From contig JADIYJ010000006.1 in the NCBI GenBank assembly GCA_016705325.1, positions 1 to 64,000 on the forward strand: DNA of 64,000 bases, read 5' to 3'. This DNA is from Pseudomonadota bacterium. GTDB taxonomy: Bacteria > Pseudomonadota > Gammaproteobacteria > Steroidobacterales > Steroidobacteraceae. Position 1 is the stretch's first letter. Each line of letters begins with the position of its first letter. Positions 52,129 through 60,860 of this stretch are shown one piece after another. A program made the position numbers and the translations under genes. Under the pieces are notes generated by a model, which did no database searches, was not told the origin of the DNA, and was given only the letters and a program-made list of their open reading frames with translations.

Positions 52129-54687
52129 TCAGAAGCCGTAGGCTGCTTCGATGCCGTAAGTGCGCGGTTCACCGTACTGCTCTGTGTACAGGCCGAGCGA
52201 GCCGAAGTTGATGCCGTAGGCCGGGTAGTCGTCGTCCGTCAGGTTCCGGCCATACAGGGTCAGCCGCAGCGAGTCGTTGCCAACCGGAATATTGTTCCAG
52301 CTCAGGCGTGCACCGAGCACGCTGCGCGAGTCGAGGACCTGCCGATCGTAGACGTAGGGGATGGCTGCGGCGCCGCTGCCCATGATGCCGGTCGTGATCG
52401 CCGCGGCGTACGACTCGCCCTGATAGTTGTACTGCAAGTAGAGATCGAAGTCGCCGGAGTCCGTCCGGGCGAAGGTCCAGTCGGCGGTGAGCGAGAGTTG
52501 GTGTTCGGGCGCGCTTCGCCGGGCAAGGTCATCGGTGTTGAGGCAGACCGGCGTCGTCCCGCCGGTGCAGGTCGCCGGGAACTTGTCGAAGTCGCCGTTG
52601 ATGTAGGACCAGCCGAGGCTCAGCGTCAGGTCCTCGATCGGCGCGGCGAGGATCTCGACGTCGGCACCCCATCGACTCGCCTCGCCGGCATTGACCAGCG
52701 CCGAGGTGATGGAACTGTTGACGACCCTGATCACGGACTGCTGCAGGTCCTTCGCGTCATACTGGTAGACGGAGGCGTTCAGGCGCAGGCGCCTGCCCAG
52801 CCACTCCGACTTCATACCGATCTCCCACTGGTCGACCGTCTCCTCGTCATAGGAGTTGGCGAACACTTCGCCATTGAAGCCGCCGCTGCGATAGCCGGTC
52901 GCGTAGCGCACGAAGGCGTTGAAAGTGTCGGTGAAATGGTAGGTCAGCGACCCGTCGTAACTCAGGTTGTCGAAGCTGTCGTCGAGCGAGGTTGCCATCG
53001 CCGGCACGGACGCAAAGGGCGTCAAGAACGCCCCGTAGTCGTAGACGATGCCCTTGTCTTCCGTCGTGTAACGCAGGCCGCCCGTCAGCACCAGCCGGTC
53101 GTCCAGCGAGCCGAAACGGTACGAACCGTGGGCGTAGTAGGCCCAGCTGGTGGTGTCGTTTTCATACCTCTGCGGCGGCTTTCCTGACAGTGGTGCGGCA
53201 AAGACGGCGTTGCGCGTGTACTCGCCCTCGTCGTCGAAGTACATCACGCCCAGCAGGTAGTCGAACTGCGCCGTGCTGCCGATCAGTTGCAGCTCCTGCG
53301 AGAACTGCTCGTACTTCGACCGCGTATCCTGGTAGCTGTGGTTCGTACCCAGGATGTCGATGAAGTTCCACAGGCTGTTGACTGCCGGGCTCGCCACCGG
53401 CGGAAACCCCGCCTGGACCGTGCCGCCGTAGATCTGGGCCAGCGTCAGGTGGGTCAGGTCGTTGTAGGCGCCGATGCCGTTGCTGTCGAGGCGGCTGTCG
53501 ATGTTCTCGAGATCGCCCCGGACATAGGTCTCCAGCTCGCGAAAACCGGTGATGGACTTGAAATTCACGTCGCCGAGCAAGCCTAACTCGCCCGCGTGCC
53601 AGTCGACGTTGAGTGTGTGACCGTCGGCCCAGGCGTCGTTGGTCGGCAATGCGTCGGCCGAGCCTCTGTCCGGGCGTTCCTCGCCGCTGGCCGCGGCCGC
53701 CTGATAGTCGGCGATGGTGGCGTTGAGCGACGGAATCCAGCGCGATGCGATGCGCGGGTCCGCGCCGGGGATGGTGGCGAAGAACTGCGCGGCGGCCAGC
53801 GTCCGTTGCAGGGCCGGGATGCGGTCGAGGCGCGCCTGGGGTGCCGCCGGGTTGTCGTAGACGGGCGTAAAGGCCGTCACCGTCTGCAGCGGTCCGACCT
53901 CGTCGAGCTCGCTGCGGTCATAGCCGTAGTCGACGGTGACGGCGTCGATCGGCTGCCAGTTGGCTGCGATGCGCCAGGCATGGCGGTCGATCTCGTCGAA
54001 GTCCGGGCCGCCGTTCTTGTTATCGACCCAGCCGTCGCGCTGGCGCACCTGAAAGCCGGCGCCGAGCGCGACCCGGCCGGGACCGGTGCCGACTTCGCCG
54101 AGCGCGGGCGCGTCGGCGTTGATCTTGAGGAGGATTTCGTTGTAGTTGCCGTAGCTCGCCGTCGTGCGCAGGCCGGCCTCGCCGGATGGCTTCCGGGTAA
54201 TCCAGCTCACGGCGCCGGCCGTGGCGTTGCGGCCGTACAGCGAGCCCTGCGGGCCGCGCATGATCTCCATGCGCTCGAACTCGGCGACATCCAGGCTGGA
54301 TGCCATCATCTTGCCCATGTAGACGCCGTCGTAGTACAGGCCCACGGCTGGATCGGACGAAAGATTCGCGCCGTTGCCGGCCGACACGCCGCGAATAATG
54401 AGGCTGGTGGCGCCGCGGGCACCCGGCGACGTGAAGCCGCCGATGCCCGCCACGTTGCTCATGAGATCTTCGGTGTTACGGATGTTGCGATTCACGAGAT
54501 CCTCCGCCCGCAGCGGCGTCACGAAGACGGGCGTGTCCTGCACGGACTCCTCGCGTCGCTGCGCCGTGACGATGACCTCCTCAAGCCCTTCCGCGCCGAA
54601 AGCGGCCGGCGGCACGGTGGGCGTGATCAACGCGATGGCAATCGCCGAGCTGAGGACGTGGTTACGAGCGGCCGGTACTTTGCTCAT
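52129..54687 (-). CDS. TonB-dependent receptor, copy B
   Basis: 852 residues, intact. A signal peptide (ending about PPAAFGA) is followed by EEVIVTAQRREESVQDTPVF, the plug with IMRGPQGSLYGRNATAGAVS, and a barrel ending in YGIEAAYGF. It is very similar to the receptor at 42122 over its whole length and differs mainly in barrel loops, so the pair probably import related ligands. GAAGGA precedes the start. It is alone on its transcript as far as can be seen. The pair's similarity makes copy B the template for correcting the frameshift in copy A. Confidence 0.87.
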   Translation of the reverse strand: MSKVPAARNHVLSSAIAIALITPTVPPAAFGAEGLEEVIVTAQRREESVQDTPVFVTPLRAEDLVNRNIRNTEDLMSNVAGIGGFTSPGARGATSLIIRGVSAGNGANLSSDPAVGLYYDGVYMGKMMASSLDVAEFERMEIMRGPQGSLYGRNATAGAVSWITRKPSGEAGLRTTASYGNYNEILLKINADAPALGEVGTGPGRVALGAGFQVRQRDGWVDNKNGGPDFDEIDRHAWRIAANWQPIDAVTVDYGYDRSELDEVGPLQTVTAFTPVYDNPAAPQARLDRIPALQRTLAAAQFFATIPGADPRIASRWIPSLNATIADYQAAAASGEERPDRGSADALPTNDAWADGHTLNVDWHAGELGLLGDVNFKSITGFRELETYVRGDLENIDSRLDSNGIGAYNDLTHLTLAQIYGGTVQAGFPPVASPAVNSLWNFIDILGTNHSYQDTRSKYEQFSQELQLIGSTAQFDYLLGVMYFDDEGEYTRNAVFAAPLSGKPPQRYENDTTSWAYYAHGSYRFGSLDDRLVLTGGLRYTTEDKGIVYDYGAFLTPFASVPAMATSLDDSFDNLSYDGSLTYHFTDTFNAFVRYATGYRSGGFNGEVFANSYDEETVDQWEIGMKSEWLGRRLRLNASVYQYDAKDLQQSVIRVVNSSITSALVNAGEASRWGADVEILAAPIEDLTLSLGWSYINGDFDKFPATCTGGTTPVCLNTDDLARRSAPEHQLSLTADWTFARTDSGDFDLYLQYNYQGESYAAAITTGIMGSGAAAIPYVYDRQVLDSRSVLGARLSWNNIPVGNDSLRLTLYGRNLTDDDYPAYGINFGSLGLYTEQYGEPRTYGIEAAYGF

Positions 54688-54996
54688 GCATCCTTCTCCC
54701 AGGGCTATTCCTGCTTGTTGTTGTTTCTATACAACGGATCGCGTACGGGTCCGCGGGTCGCCGGTCCCGATCCGGGCCGTCACGTCAGGCTCGGCCGAAG
54801 AATGGATCGCATCCCTGCGCATCGAATCCGGCTCCGCGACTCCTGAAGGGTATGTACTTTGGCTTCGGGCCTGATCGAATCGTCTGTATGGACTATGCGA
54901 CGCCGGACGCCCGGCCTGCGCGGCCCGCTCATGCCGACCATCCTCAACCTGCGAGGACCAGCGCCGAATGCTGGCGCGCCGCATGTGGCGGTTACG
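54688..54996. other. Gene-free promoter region of TonB receptor copy B
   Basis: 309 bases between the end of the fadB-like gene and the receptor start. It holds an A/T-richer patch next to the gene (TTGTTGTTTCTATACAA, 54717-54733), likely containing the -10 region, and a weak resemblance to the dyad motif at 54839-54856 (CTCC, TGAA, GGGT). No reading frame in it looks like a gene. Confidence 0.4.
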
Positions 54997-57168
54997 CTAC
55001 ATCACGCGGCGGGCCGTGGCGCCGTAGAAAGTCTCGCCGTGGGCCGCCATGTCCCGCAACAGCTGCGGCGGCCGCAGGTGCTCTCCGAAGAGATCCCCGA
55101 GTCGGTCGGCCTCGGCGACGAACGCCGGCACGCCGACGCCGTCGATGAAGCAGAACGGTCCGCCCGTGTACGCCGGGTAGCCGACGCCGAGGATCGAGCC
55201 CAGGTCACCGTCGGCCGGCGACAGCAGCACGCCCTCTTCCATTGCGCGCGCGGCTTCCACCGCCTGCACGTACAGGACGCGCTGCTTCAGGTCGTGCGGA
55301 TCCGGCTGCACGGTCGCCGGCGGATACAGATCCGCGAGCCCGGGCCACAGGGTCTTGCCCGACTCGCCGTAGTCGTAAAAGCCCTTGCCGATCTTGCGGC
55401 CCATGCGCCCCAGCTCGAAGAGTCGTCGTAACACCGGCACCGAGCGGCCCGGCCGGTAGCTGTCGGGGAACGTCTGCGCCTGCGACTCACCCGCATGCAC
55501 CGCGAGCTCGATCGACAGCTCGTCAGTGATCGCGAGCGGCCCGACGGGCATGCCGGCCTGGCGTGCGCAGTTCTCGATCAACGCCGGGTTGATACCCTCG
55601 GCCACCATGCCGATCGAGTCGTCGACGAAGGCGCCAATGAACCGGCTGGTGAAGAAGCCGCGGGCGTCGTTGACGACGATCGGCGTCTTCTTCAGCTGCC
55701 CGACGAAGTCGAGTGCCCGCGCGAGCGTGGCATCGCTCGTGGCCTTGCCGCGGATCACCTCGACCAGCGGCATCTTGTCCGCCGGCGAGAAGAAATGCAG
55801 GCCGATGAAGCGACCGGGCCGCGTGGTGGCCTGCGCGAGCAGCGTGATCGGCAGCGCCGACGTGTTGGTGGCGAGCACGCAGTCCTCGGGCAGCACGGCA
55901 TCGAGCCTGCGCGTGACCTCGGCCTTGACCGCGCGGTCCTCGAACACCGCCTCGACGACCATGTCGGCGTCGCGCAGCAACTCGTAGTCGGCCGTCGGCC
56001 GGATGCGGGCGAGGATCGCATCGCGCTCGTCGGCCGCCATCCGTCCGCGCTCGACCTGCTTGCCGAGTGCCTTCTCGGCGTAGGCCTTGCCGCGTTCGGC
56101 CGCCGCCTGATCGCGGTCGATCAGTACCACCTCGACGCCGCGCTGCGCCGCGACCAGCGCGATGCCTCCACCCATCATGCCGGCTCCGATCATGCCCAGC
56201 TTGCGGCTCTGCAACGGCGGCAACCCGGCCGGCCGGTGCAGGCCTTTCTCGGCCTTGCCCTTGCTCACGAACAGCGTCCGGATCATGCCGCGCGAGACCG
56301 GACCGCACGCCACCGTCATCAGGTACTTGGTCTCGACGCGCAGTGCCTTCTCGAGCGGCAGCAGCGAACCCTCATACAGGCAGCTCTGGATGGCCTGGGG
56401 CGCCGGGAGATTCTGCTGCGTGCTGGCCTGGAGCATCGTGTTGCCGACCACGAACGCCGGGGCCACGCGCGGATCCAGCGCATTGCCGCCGGGAAAACGG
56501 AAGCCCTTTTCGTCCCAGGGCTGTACCGCCGTCGGCGTCTCGAGCAGCCACCTCCGCGCGCGTGCGATGAGTTCCGCCGGCGGCGCGAGCTCGTGCACGA
56601 GCCCCGCCTTGAGCGCCTGCTCCGGCGAGGCGTGCCTGCCCTCCATGAGGTAGGGCATGGCGGCCTGGATGCCGATCAGCCGCGGCAGGCGCTGCGTGCC
56701 GCCCGCGCCGGGCAGCAGGCCCAGCTTCACCTCGGGCAGGCCCACGACGGCCGCCGGCGTGTCGGCCAGCACGCGACGGTGGCAGGCGAGCGCCAGCTCG
56801 AAGCCGCCGCCCATGGCCGTGCCGTTGATCGCGGCGACTACCGGCTTGCCGCAGGTCTCGAGGTTGCGGAACACGCGCGAGAGCGAGCCGTACTTCTCGA
56901 AGAGCACCGGCAGCGGATCGTCCGCGGTGCGGTCGAGGTTCTGCTCCATCGCCATCAGGTCCGCGCCGGCAACGAACGCCTCCTTGCCGGACGTGACGAC
57001 GGCGCCCTTGATCGCCGGATCGTCACGCACGCGGTCGATGCAGCCCTGCAGGCTGTCCATGAACGCCTGGTCGATGACGTTCATGCTCTTGCCGGGATAG
57101 TCGATCGTCAGCAGCGCGATGCCGTCGGCCCCGACCTCGCAGCGGACCACTTCGATCTTCATGTTCAT
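54997..57168 (-). CDS. Fatty-acid oxidation complex alpha subunit (enoyl-CoA hydratase/3-hydroxyacyl-CoA dehydrogenase)
   Basis: 723 residues of the FadB/FadJ type. The N-terminal crotonase domain (about 1-190) has GTAMGGGFELALACH and LPEVKLGLLPGAGGTQRLPRLIG with the two catalytic glutamates. The dehydrogenase domain (about 320-620) has the NAD-binding GAGMMGGGIA and the catalytic His in GLHFFSPADKMPLVEVI. A C-terminal GYPAYTGGPFCFID segment follows. Start 57168 has a GAGG site, just after the thiolase stop. With the adjacent thiolase it forms the beta-oxidation multienzyme complex. The sequence lies nearer to FadJ-like or short-chain forms than to E. coli FadB, so the symbol is left open. 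Confidence 0.88.
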   Translation of the reverse strand: MNMKIEVVRCEVGADGIALLTIDYPGKSMNVIDQAFMDSLQGCIDRVRDDPAIKGAVVTSGKEAFVAGADLMAMEQNLDRTADDPLPVLFEKYGSLSRVFRNLETCGKPVVAAINGTAMGGGFELALACHRRVLADTPAAVVGLPEVKLGLLPGAGGTQRLPRLIGIQAAMPYLMEGRHASPEQALKAGLVHELAPPAELIARARRWLLETPTAVQPWDEKGFRFPGGNALDPRVAPAFVVGNTMLQASTQQNLPAPQAIQSCLYEGSLLPLEKALRVETKYLMTVACGPVSRGMIRTLFVSKGKAEKGLHRPAGLPPLQSRKLGMIGAGMMGGGIALVAAQRGVEVVLIDRDQAAAERGKAYAEKALGKQVERGRMAADERDAILARIRPTADYELLRDADMVVEAVFEDRAVKAEVTRRLDAVLPEDCVLATNTSALPITLLAQATTRPGRFIGLHFFSPADKMPLVEVIRGKATSDATLARALDFVGQLKKTPIVVNDARGFFTSRFIGAFVDDSIGMVAEGINPALIENCARQAGMPVGPLAITDELSIELAVHAGESQAQTFPDSYRPGRSVPVLRRLFELGRMGRKIGKGFYDYGESGKTLWPGLADLYPPATVQPDPHDLKQRVLYVQAVEAARAMEEGVLLSPADGDLGSILGVGYPAYTGGPFCFIDGVGVPAFVAEADRLGDLFGEHLRPPQLLRDMAAHGETFYGATARRVM

Positions 57169-57178
57169 CGTCGCTGCC

Positions 57179-58384
57179 TCAGACACGCTCGATCACCATC
57201 GCGGTACCCATGCCGGCCGCCACGCACAGGCTCACGAGCGCCGTGGCCTGGTTCGTGCGCTCGAGCTCGTCGAGCACGGTGCCGAGGATCATCGCACCCG
57301 AGGCCCCGAGCGGGTGCCCCATCGCGATCGCGCCACCGTTGACGTTGATGCGATCGTGAGCGACGCCCATGACCGACATGAACGTGAGCACCACCGTGGA
57401 GAACGCCTCGTTGAGCTCCCACAGGTCGACGTCGGCGGGCTTCATGCCGGCGCGCCCGAGCGCGCGGCGCGCGGCGGCGGCGGGGCCGTCGAGCATGAGG
57501 GTCGGCTCAGAGCCGATCGCCGCGAACGAACGGATGCGCGCGCGGGGCTTCAGGCCGTGTTTCGCCGCCGCGGCGGGGTTGCCGAGCAGCACCGCGCCGG
57601 CGCCGTCGACGATGCCGCTCGAGTTGCCCGCGTGGTGCACGTGCTCGATGCGCGGCAGCTGCGGGTAGCGTTGCAGGGCCACGCTGTCATAGCCGTACTT
57701 CTGGCCCATCTCGGTGAACGCGGGCTTGAGCGCCGCGAGCGACTCGACCGTCGTCTCCGGACGGATGGTCTCGTCGCGCTCGATCAGCGTCAGCCCGACG
57801 AAATCCTTCACCGGCACGACCGAGCGCGCGAAGCGGCCCTCGCTCCAGGCGCGCGCGGCGCGGCGGTGGCTCGCTGCCGCGTACGCATCGAGATCGTGCC
57901 GGGCCTGGCCGTACAGGCTCGCGAGCAGGTCCGCCGAGATGCCCTGCATGACGAAACGAGTCCGGGCGGACATCGCCGGGTCCTGGGCCCAGGCACCGCC
58001 TGAACTGCCCATCGGGACGCGCGACATGCTCTCCACGCCCGCGCCCACCGCGAGGTCAGCCTGACCGGACATGACCTTGCCGGCCGCGATCGCGACCGCC
58101 TCGAGGCCGGAGCCGCAGGCGCGGTCGACCGAGATGCCGGGCACGGCCTGGTCCCAGCCGGCCGCCAGCACGGCCATGCGGGCGATGTTGCCGCCCTGCT
58201 CCCCGACCGGGCTGACGCAGCCCATCACGACCTCTTCCACGGCTGCCGTGTCGAACTGGTTGCGTTCGGCCAGCGCGGCGAGCGGGCGGCTCGCGAGCCA
58301 GACCGGGGTGACTTCATGGAGGCTGCCGTCAGCCTTGCCCCTGGCGCGCGGCGTGCGCACGTGATCGAAGATGAATGCGTCCAT
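57179..58384 (-). CDS. Acetyl-CoA acyltransferase (thiolase II, FadA/FadI type)
   Basis: 401 residues. The nucleophile Cys is in DRACGSGLEA near residue 90. The C-terminal catalytic motifs NGGAIAMGHPLGASGA and CVAAGMGTAM carry the His and second Cys. It is the beta subunit partner of the fadB-like gene, and its stop is ten bases ahead of that start. The N-terminus MDAFIFDHVRTPRARGKADG is typical of FadA-type thiolases. It is divergent from a small winged-helix regulator at 58474, with a palindrome between them that may control both. Confidence 0.9.
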   Translation of the reverse strand: MDAFIFDHVRTPRARGKADGSLHEVTPVWLASRPLAALAERNQFDTAAVEEVVMGCVSPVGEQGGNIARMAVLAAGWDQAVPGISVDRACGSGLEAVAIAAGKVMSGQADLAVGAGVESMSRVPMGSSGGAWAQDPAMSARTRFVMQGISADLLASLYGQARHDLDAYAAASHRRAARAWSEGRFARSVVPVKDFVGLTLIERDETIRPETTVESLAALKPAFTEMGQKYGYDSVALQRYPQLPRIEHVHHAGNSSGIVDGAGAVLLGNPAAAAKHGLKPRARIRSFAAIGSEPTLMLDGPAAAARRALGRAGMKPADVDLWELNEAFSTVVLTFMSVMGVAHDRINVNGGAIAMGHPLGASGAMILGTVLDELERTNQATALVSLCVAAGMGTAMVIERV

Positions 58385-58432
58385 AGGCTGGTGATCTTAG
58401 CCGCCGCGCGGGGGTCGCCATCGGTCAAAATG

Positions 58433-58443
58433 CCCATATTGGG
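58433..58443. promoter_or_regulatory. CCCATATTGGG palindrome between thiolase gene and divergent regulator
   Basis: A perfect 4-3-4 palindrome in the only A/T-rich part of the 89-base divergent intergenic region, overlapping TATATTG. It is placed where a local regulator could repress both promoters. Confidence 0.5.
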
Positions 58444-58473
58444 TATATTGTTCCCCACCGTCCGGAGCCCAGC

Positions 58474-59061
58474 ATGGCCGCCCGCCGCGCCCGCAAGACC
58501 GATTCCTCGCTCAGCCTGGGCGACCTGGCCGCGCTGGTGAGCGGCCCTCTGACCCACCAGGCGATCCTGAGCACCTACGCGAGCCGGTTCACGATCAACA
58601 CGATGCGGCTCGCCCGCCGCTGGTTCGACGGCGACCTGACGCTGTTCCTGGTCTTCGGCGAGATCGCCCACCACAACATGTCGCGCGCGCTGCAGGCCCT
58701 GGGTGTCCATGACGCGCCCGATTCGCCGCGCTGGAGGGTGGCCATGCGGGCGCTGCACGAGCAGAAGTTCACGCCGTGCAACGCGCTCTCGATCAGCGAA
58801 GCCACGGGGATTCCCCGCGAGACCGTGCGCCGCAAGGTAAGGGAGCTCGAACAGCGCGGCTGGCTGCTGCGCGAAGGACCGCGCCGCCTGACCCTGGCCC
58901 CGCGCGCCATCGAGCAGATGGCCCTCCCCGGGCGAGCCATCATGGAAGACTTCAGGGAAACGGCACGGGTGATCCGCGTGCTCGAAGCCGCGTTCACCGC
59001 GCAGCAGAAGCAGCGCAGGCCCGGCGCCGGCGCAGAGGCCGGGCCGGGCCGGAAGCGCTGA
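58474..59061 (+). CDS. Small winged-helix transcriptional regulator, divergent from fadBA
   Basis: 195 residues. A helix-turn-helix is visible at about 105-130 (NALSISEATGIPRETVRRKV, then LEQRGWLLREGPRRLTL), of the MarR/IclR-like wing type. The N-terminal 100 residues are mostly helical and could bind a ligand or form a dimer. The tail is basic. I do not recognise the subfamily. Its position, divergent from the beta-oxidation operon across a short palindrome-bearing gap, makes it the likely regulator of fadBA. Confidence 0.68.
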   Translation: MAARRARKTDSSLSLGDLAALVSGPLTHQAILSTYASRFTINTMRLARRWFDGDLTLFLVFGEIAHHNMSRALQALGVHDAPDSPRWRVAMRALHEQKFTPCNALSISEATGIPRETVRRKVRELEQRGWLLREGPRRLTLAPRAIEQMALPGRAIMEDFRETARVIRVLEAAFTAQQKQRRPGAGAEAGPGRKR

Positions 59062-59071
59062 AGCCGGCGAA

Positions 59072-59455
59072 CTACCGGGCCGACACGCCGAAGCGGCGGC
59101 GCACTTCGGCCAGGTCGAGCCGCTGCAGTTTCAGCTTCTTGAGGTCGAGCTTGCCGGCGCCAACCCGGGACTGGACCGTCTTCTTCCATCCCTCGATGGC
59201 TCGCTTGACCTTGGGCTCGACGCGCCGGCCTTCCGCAACCATCTCGCTCATGCGCGCCTCGCCCTGCTTGCGCAGCTGGGAGGCGAAGCCAAGGCCGGCC
59301 AGCGCGAACTCGTGCGACGTTTCGCGGGCCTCCGCCAGCGCTCCGCGGATCGGCTGCGGCAGGCGGGCCAGCGCGGCGGGCTCGGCCACCCTGGCGCGGG
59401 CAGGCCGGGTGCGCTTGGCCGCGGACGGAGTCTTGCGGGTCTTCCTGGCAGGCAT
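59072..59455 (-). CDS. Short basic phasin-like protein
   Basis: 127 residues from the ATG at 59455, which has a GAGGAG site. A Lys/Arg/Ala/Pro-rich N-terminal 40 residues is followed by a phasin-like helix pair (ARETSHEFALAGLGFASQLR, MVAEGRRVEPKVKRAIEGWK). Arrangement is reversed relative to PhaF, with the basic part first. It shares the HEFALAGL/HEVVLAGL and VAEGRKLEP-type motifs with the phasin at 21090. It is convergent with the regulator gene, 10 bases apart. A granule coat or nucleoid-tether protein is likely. Confidence 0.68.
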   Translation of the reverse strand: MPARKTRKTPSAAKRTRPARARVAEPAALARLPQPIRGALAEARETSHEFALAGLGFASQLRKQGEARMSEMVAEGRRVEPKVKRAIEGWKKTVQSRVGAGKLDLKKLKLQRLDLAEVRRRFGVSAR

Positions 59456-59543
59456 GTCGATCTCCTCATTCTGTGCGTGTGGTGACTGCACGAGAGGCTA
59501 GGCGCGTCGTCTAGAGCATTCACCCTAACCGCCACGGCGTGCG

Positions 59544-60746
59544 TCAATCGGCCGTGCCGAGCAGCAGCACGCTGTTGAGGAAGATCCGCACGAGTTCCGT
59601 CTGCCTGCGCACGCCGACCTTGGCGAAGATCGACCGCAGGTGCGCCCGGGCCGTGTTGCGCTTGATGTTGAGCGCGACGGCCGCCTCCTCCATGGAGAGG
59701 CCGTTCGCCAGCTGGATCGCGAGCATGGTTTCGGCGCCGGTCAGGTGGAACAGTTCCTGCGCGAGGCGCACCGGCGGCGACGCCTTGCTGTCGGTGTCCC
59801 GCAGGAACAGTGCCACGCACGGCCGGTGCGTGCCCTCGGTCCCGCGGTGGGGGTTCACCGTCTGCACCACGATGCCCCAGCTCACTTTGCCCGACGGCCG
59901 GCTGACCGAGATCGCTGCGGCCGGGCGCAGCAGCGAAGACTTGCCGACGTCCTCCAGCGCCTCGCGAACCAGGCGCTGCAGGCGGCGGTTCTCGGCCGCA
60001 AAGGCCGCCTCCAGGCGCCCGCCCTGGATCGCGAGCCCGTCGTTCATCTCGGCGATCGCCCGCGCCATGGCATTGCACTCGAGCACGCGCCCCTGCCCGT
60101 CCAGCATGATGGCCCCGACCATCAGGTGCGCCATCGCCTGGCCATAGACCCGGTTGATCTCCCGGTCCTGGTTCAACAGCAGGTGCAGGTTCAGCAGGCG
60201 GCGCAGGTGCGGCACGAGCATCTCGCAACGCGCCCGGTCGGCAGCCGAGAACCGCGGCGCACACTCCGCGCGCGTGATCCGGAGCCCGTGGACACTGCCT
60301 TCGCGCGTCTGGATGTCGACCGCCATGACGTGAAACACGTCATGCGAGGCGCACCAGTCGCGGTAATAGGCCGACCCGCGCCAGTCGGCTTCCGAGAGGA
60401 TGTCGTCCACCGTCACCACGCGGTCGGGCGTGAGCCCGTTGAACGGGCTCAGGTGCAAGGGCGGTTTTGACGTGTCCAGCACCTGGCGCTGCGCCGCAGC
60501 AGAGACGATCAGGCCGCCGGGCTGGTCGTTCGCGCCCGGACGCACAATCAGCGAGGCATACTTGGCGTCGAACGCTCGGCAGATCGCCGCGAGGGCGAGG
60601 GTCCAGTTCTCGGGCTGGAGCGCCGACTCGTAGACCAGGCCGAGCAGCTCGCTCAGCTGCTCGGCGCCGAACTCGGCCGCTGCCGTCCCGCGCGACGACG
60701 GCGTCCCGATGCCCGGCGAGATCGTGCCCTGCGAAGTCGATGCCAT
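59544..60746 (-). CDS. LuxR-type transcriptional regulator (TeiR-like layout)
   Basis: About 400 residues. The C-terminal LuxR helix-turn-helix is at about 325-385: LTGAETMLAIQLANGLSMEE, AAVALNIKRNTARAHLRSIF and AKVGVRRQTELVR. The N-terminal part has no response-regulator domain and reads like a ligand-sensing PAS/GAF-type region (LNLHLLLNQDREINRVYGQA with MLDGQGRVLECN, a PAS-like strand). Size and layout match TeiR, the LuxR-type activator of steroid degradation in Comamonas, but similarity beyond the HTH is not established. An alternative GTG start lies at 60752. The dyad site at 60778 lies in its own promoter region. Confidence 0.75.
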   Translation of the reverse strand: MASTSQGTISPGIGTPSSRGTAAAEFGAEQLSELLGLVYESALQPENWTLALAAICRAFDAKYASLIVRPGANDQPGGLIVSAAAQRQVLDTSKPPLHLSPFNGLTPDRVVTVDDILSEADWRGSAYYRDWCASHDVFHVMAVDIQTREGSVHGLRITRAECAPRFSAADRARCEMLVPHLRRLLNLHLLLNQDREINRVYGQAMAHLMVGAIMLDGQGRVLECNAMARAIAEMNDGLAIQGGRLEAAFAAENRRLQRLVREALEDVGKSSLLRPAAAISVSRPSGKVSWGIVVQTVNPHRGTEGTHRPCVALFLRDTDSKASPPVRLAQELFHLTGAETMLAIQLANGLSMEEAAVALNIKRNTARAHLRSIFAKVGVRRQTELVRIFLNSVLLLGTAD

Positions 60747-60777
60747 GCGCACAGGCTAGCACGCCGCCATCGCGCTA

Positions 60778-60795
60778 GTCCGACCGGACGATGCC
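60778..60795. promoter_or_regulatory. GTCCGACCGGACGATGCC dyad between LuxR regulator and dehydrogenase fusion
   Basis: Best copy of the motif: a perfect GTCC-N4-GGAC dyad with GATGCC, preceded by CTA. It is 65 bases from the dehydrogenase-fusion start and 32 from the regulator start, so it could give autoregulation and activation from one site. Confidence 0.55.
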
Positions 60796-60860
60796 CACGT
60801 GGTTGTCGACCCCAAACATGGTGGGTCACCTACGAAATGTTCTGCAAGAGGGCAACCGCT

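Noticed and set aside
54997..58384. fadBA as an E. coli-type long-chain fadB/fadA pair
   Set aside because: The thiolase precedes the fadB-like gene and the alpha subunit diverges from E. coli FadB. Only the general complex can be supported, so no exact symbols were given.
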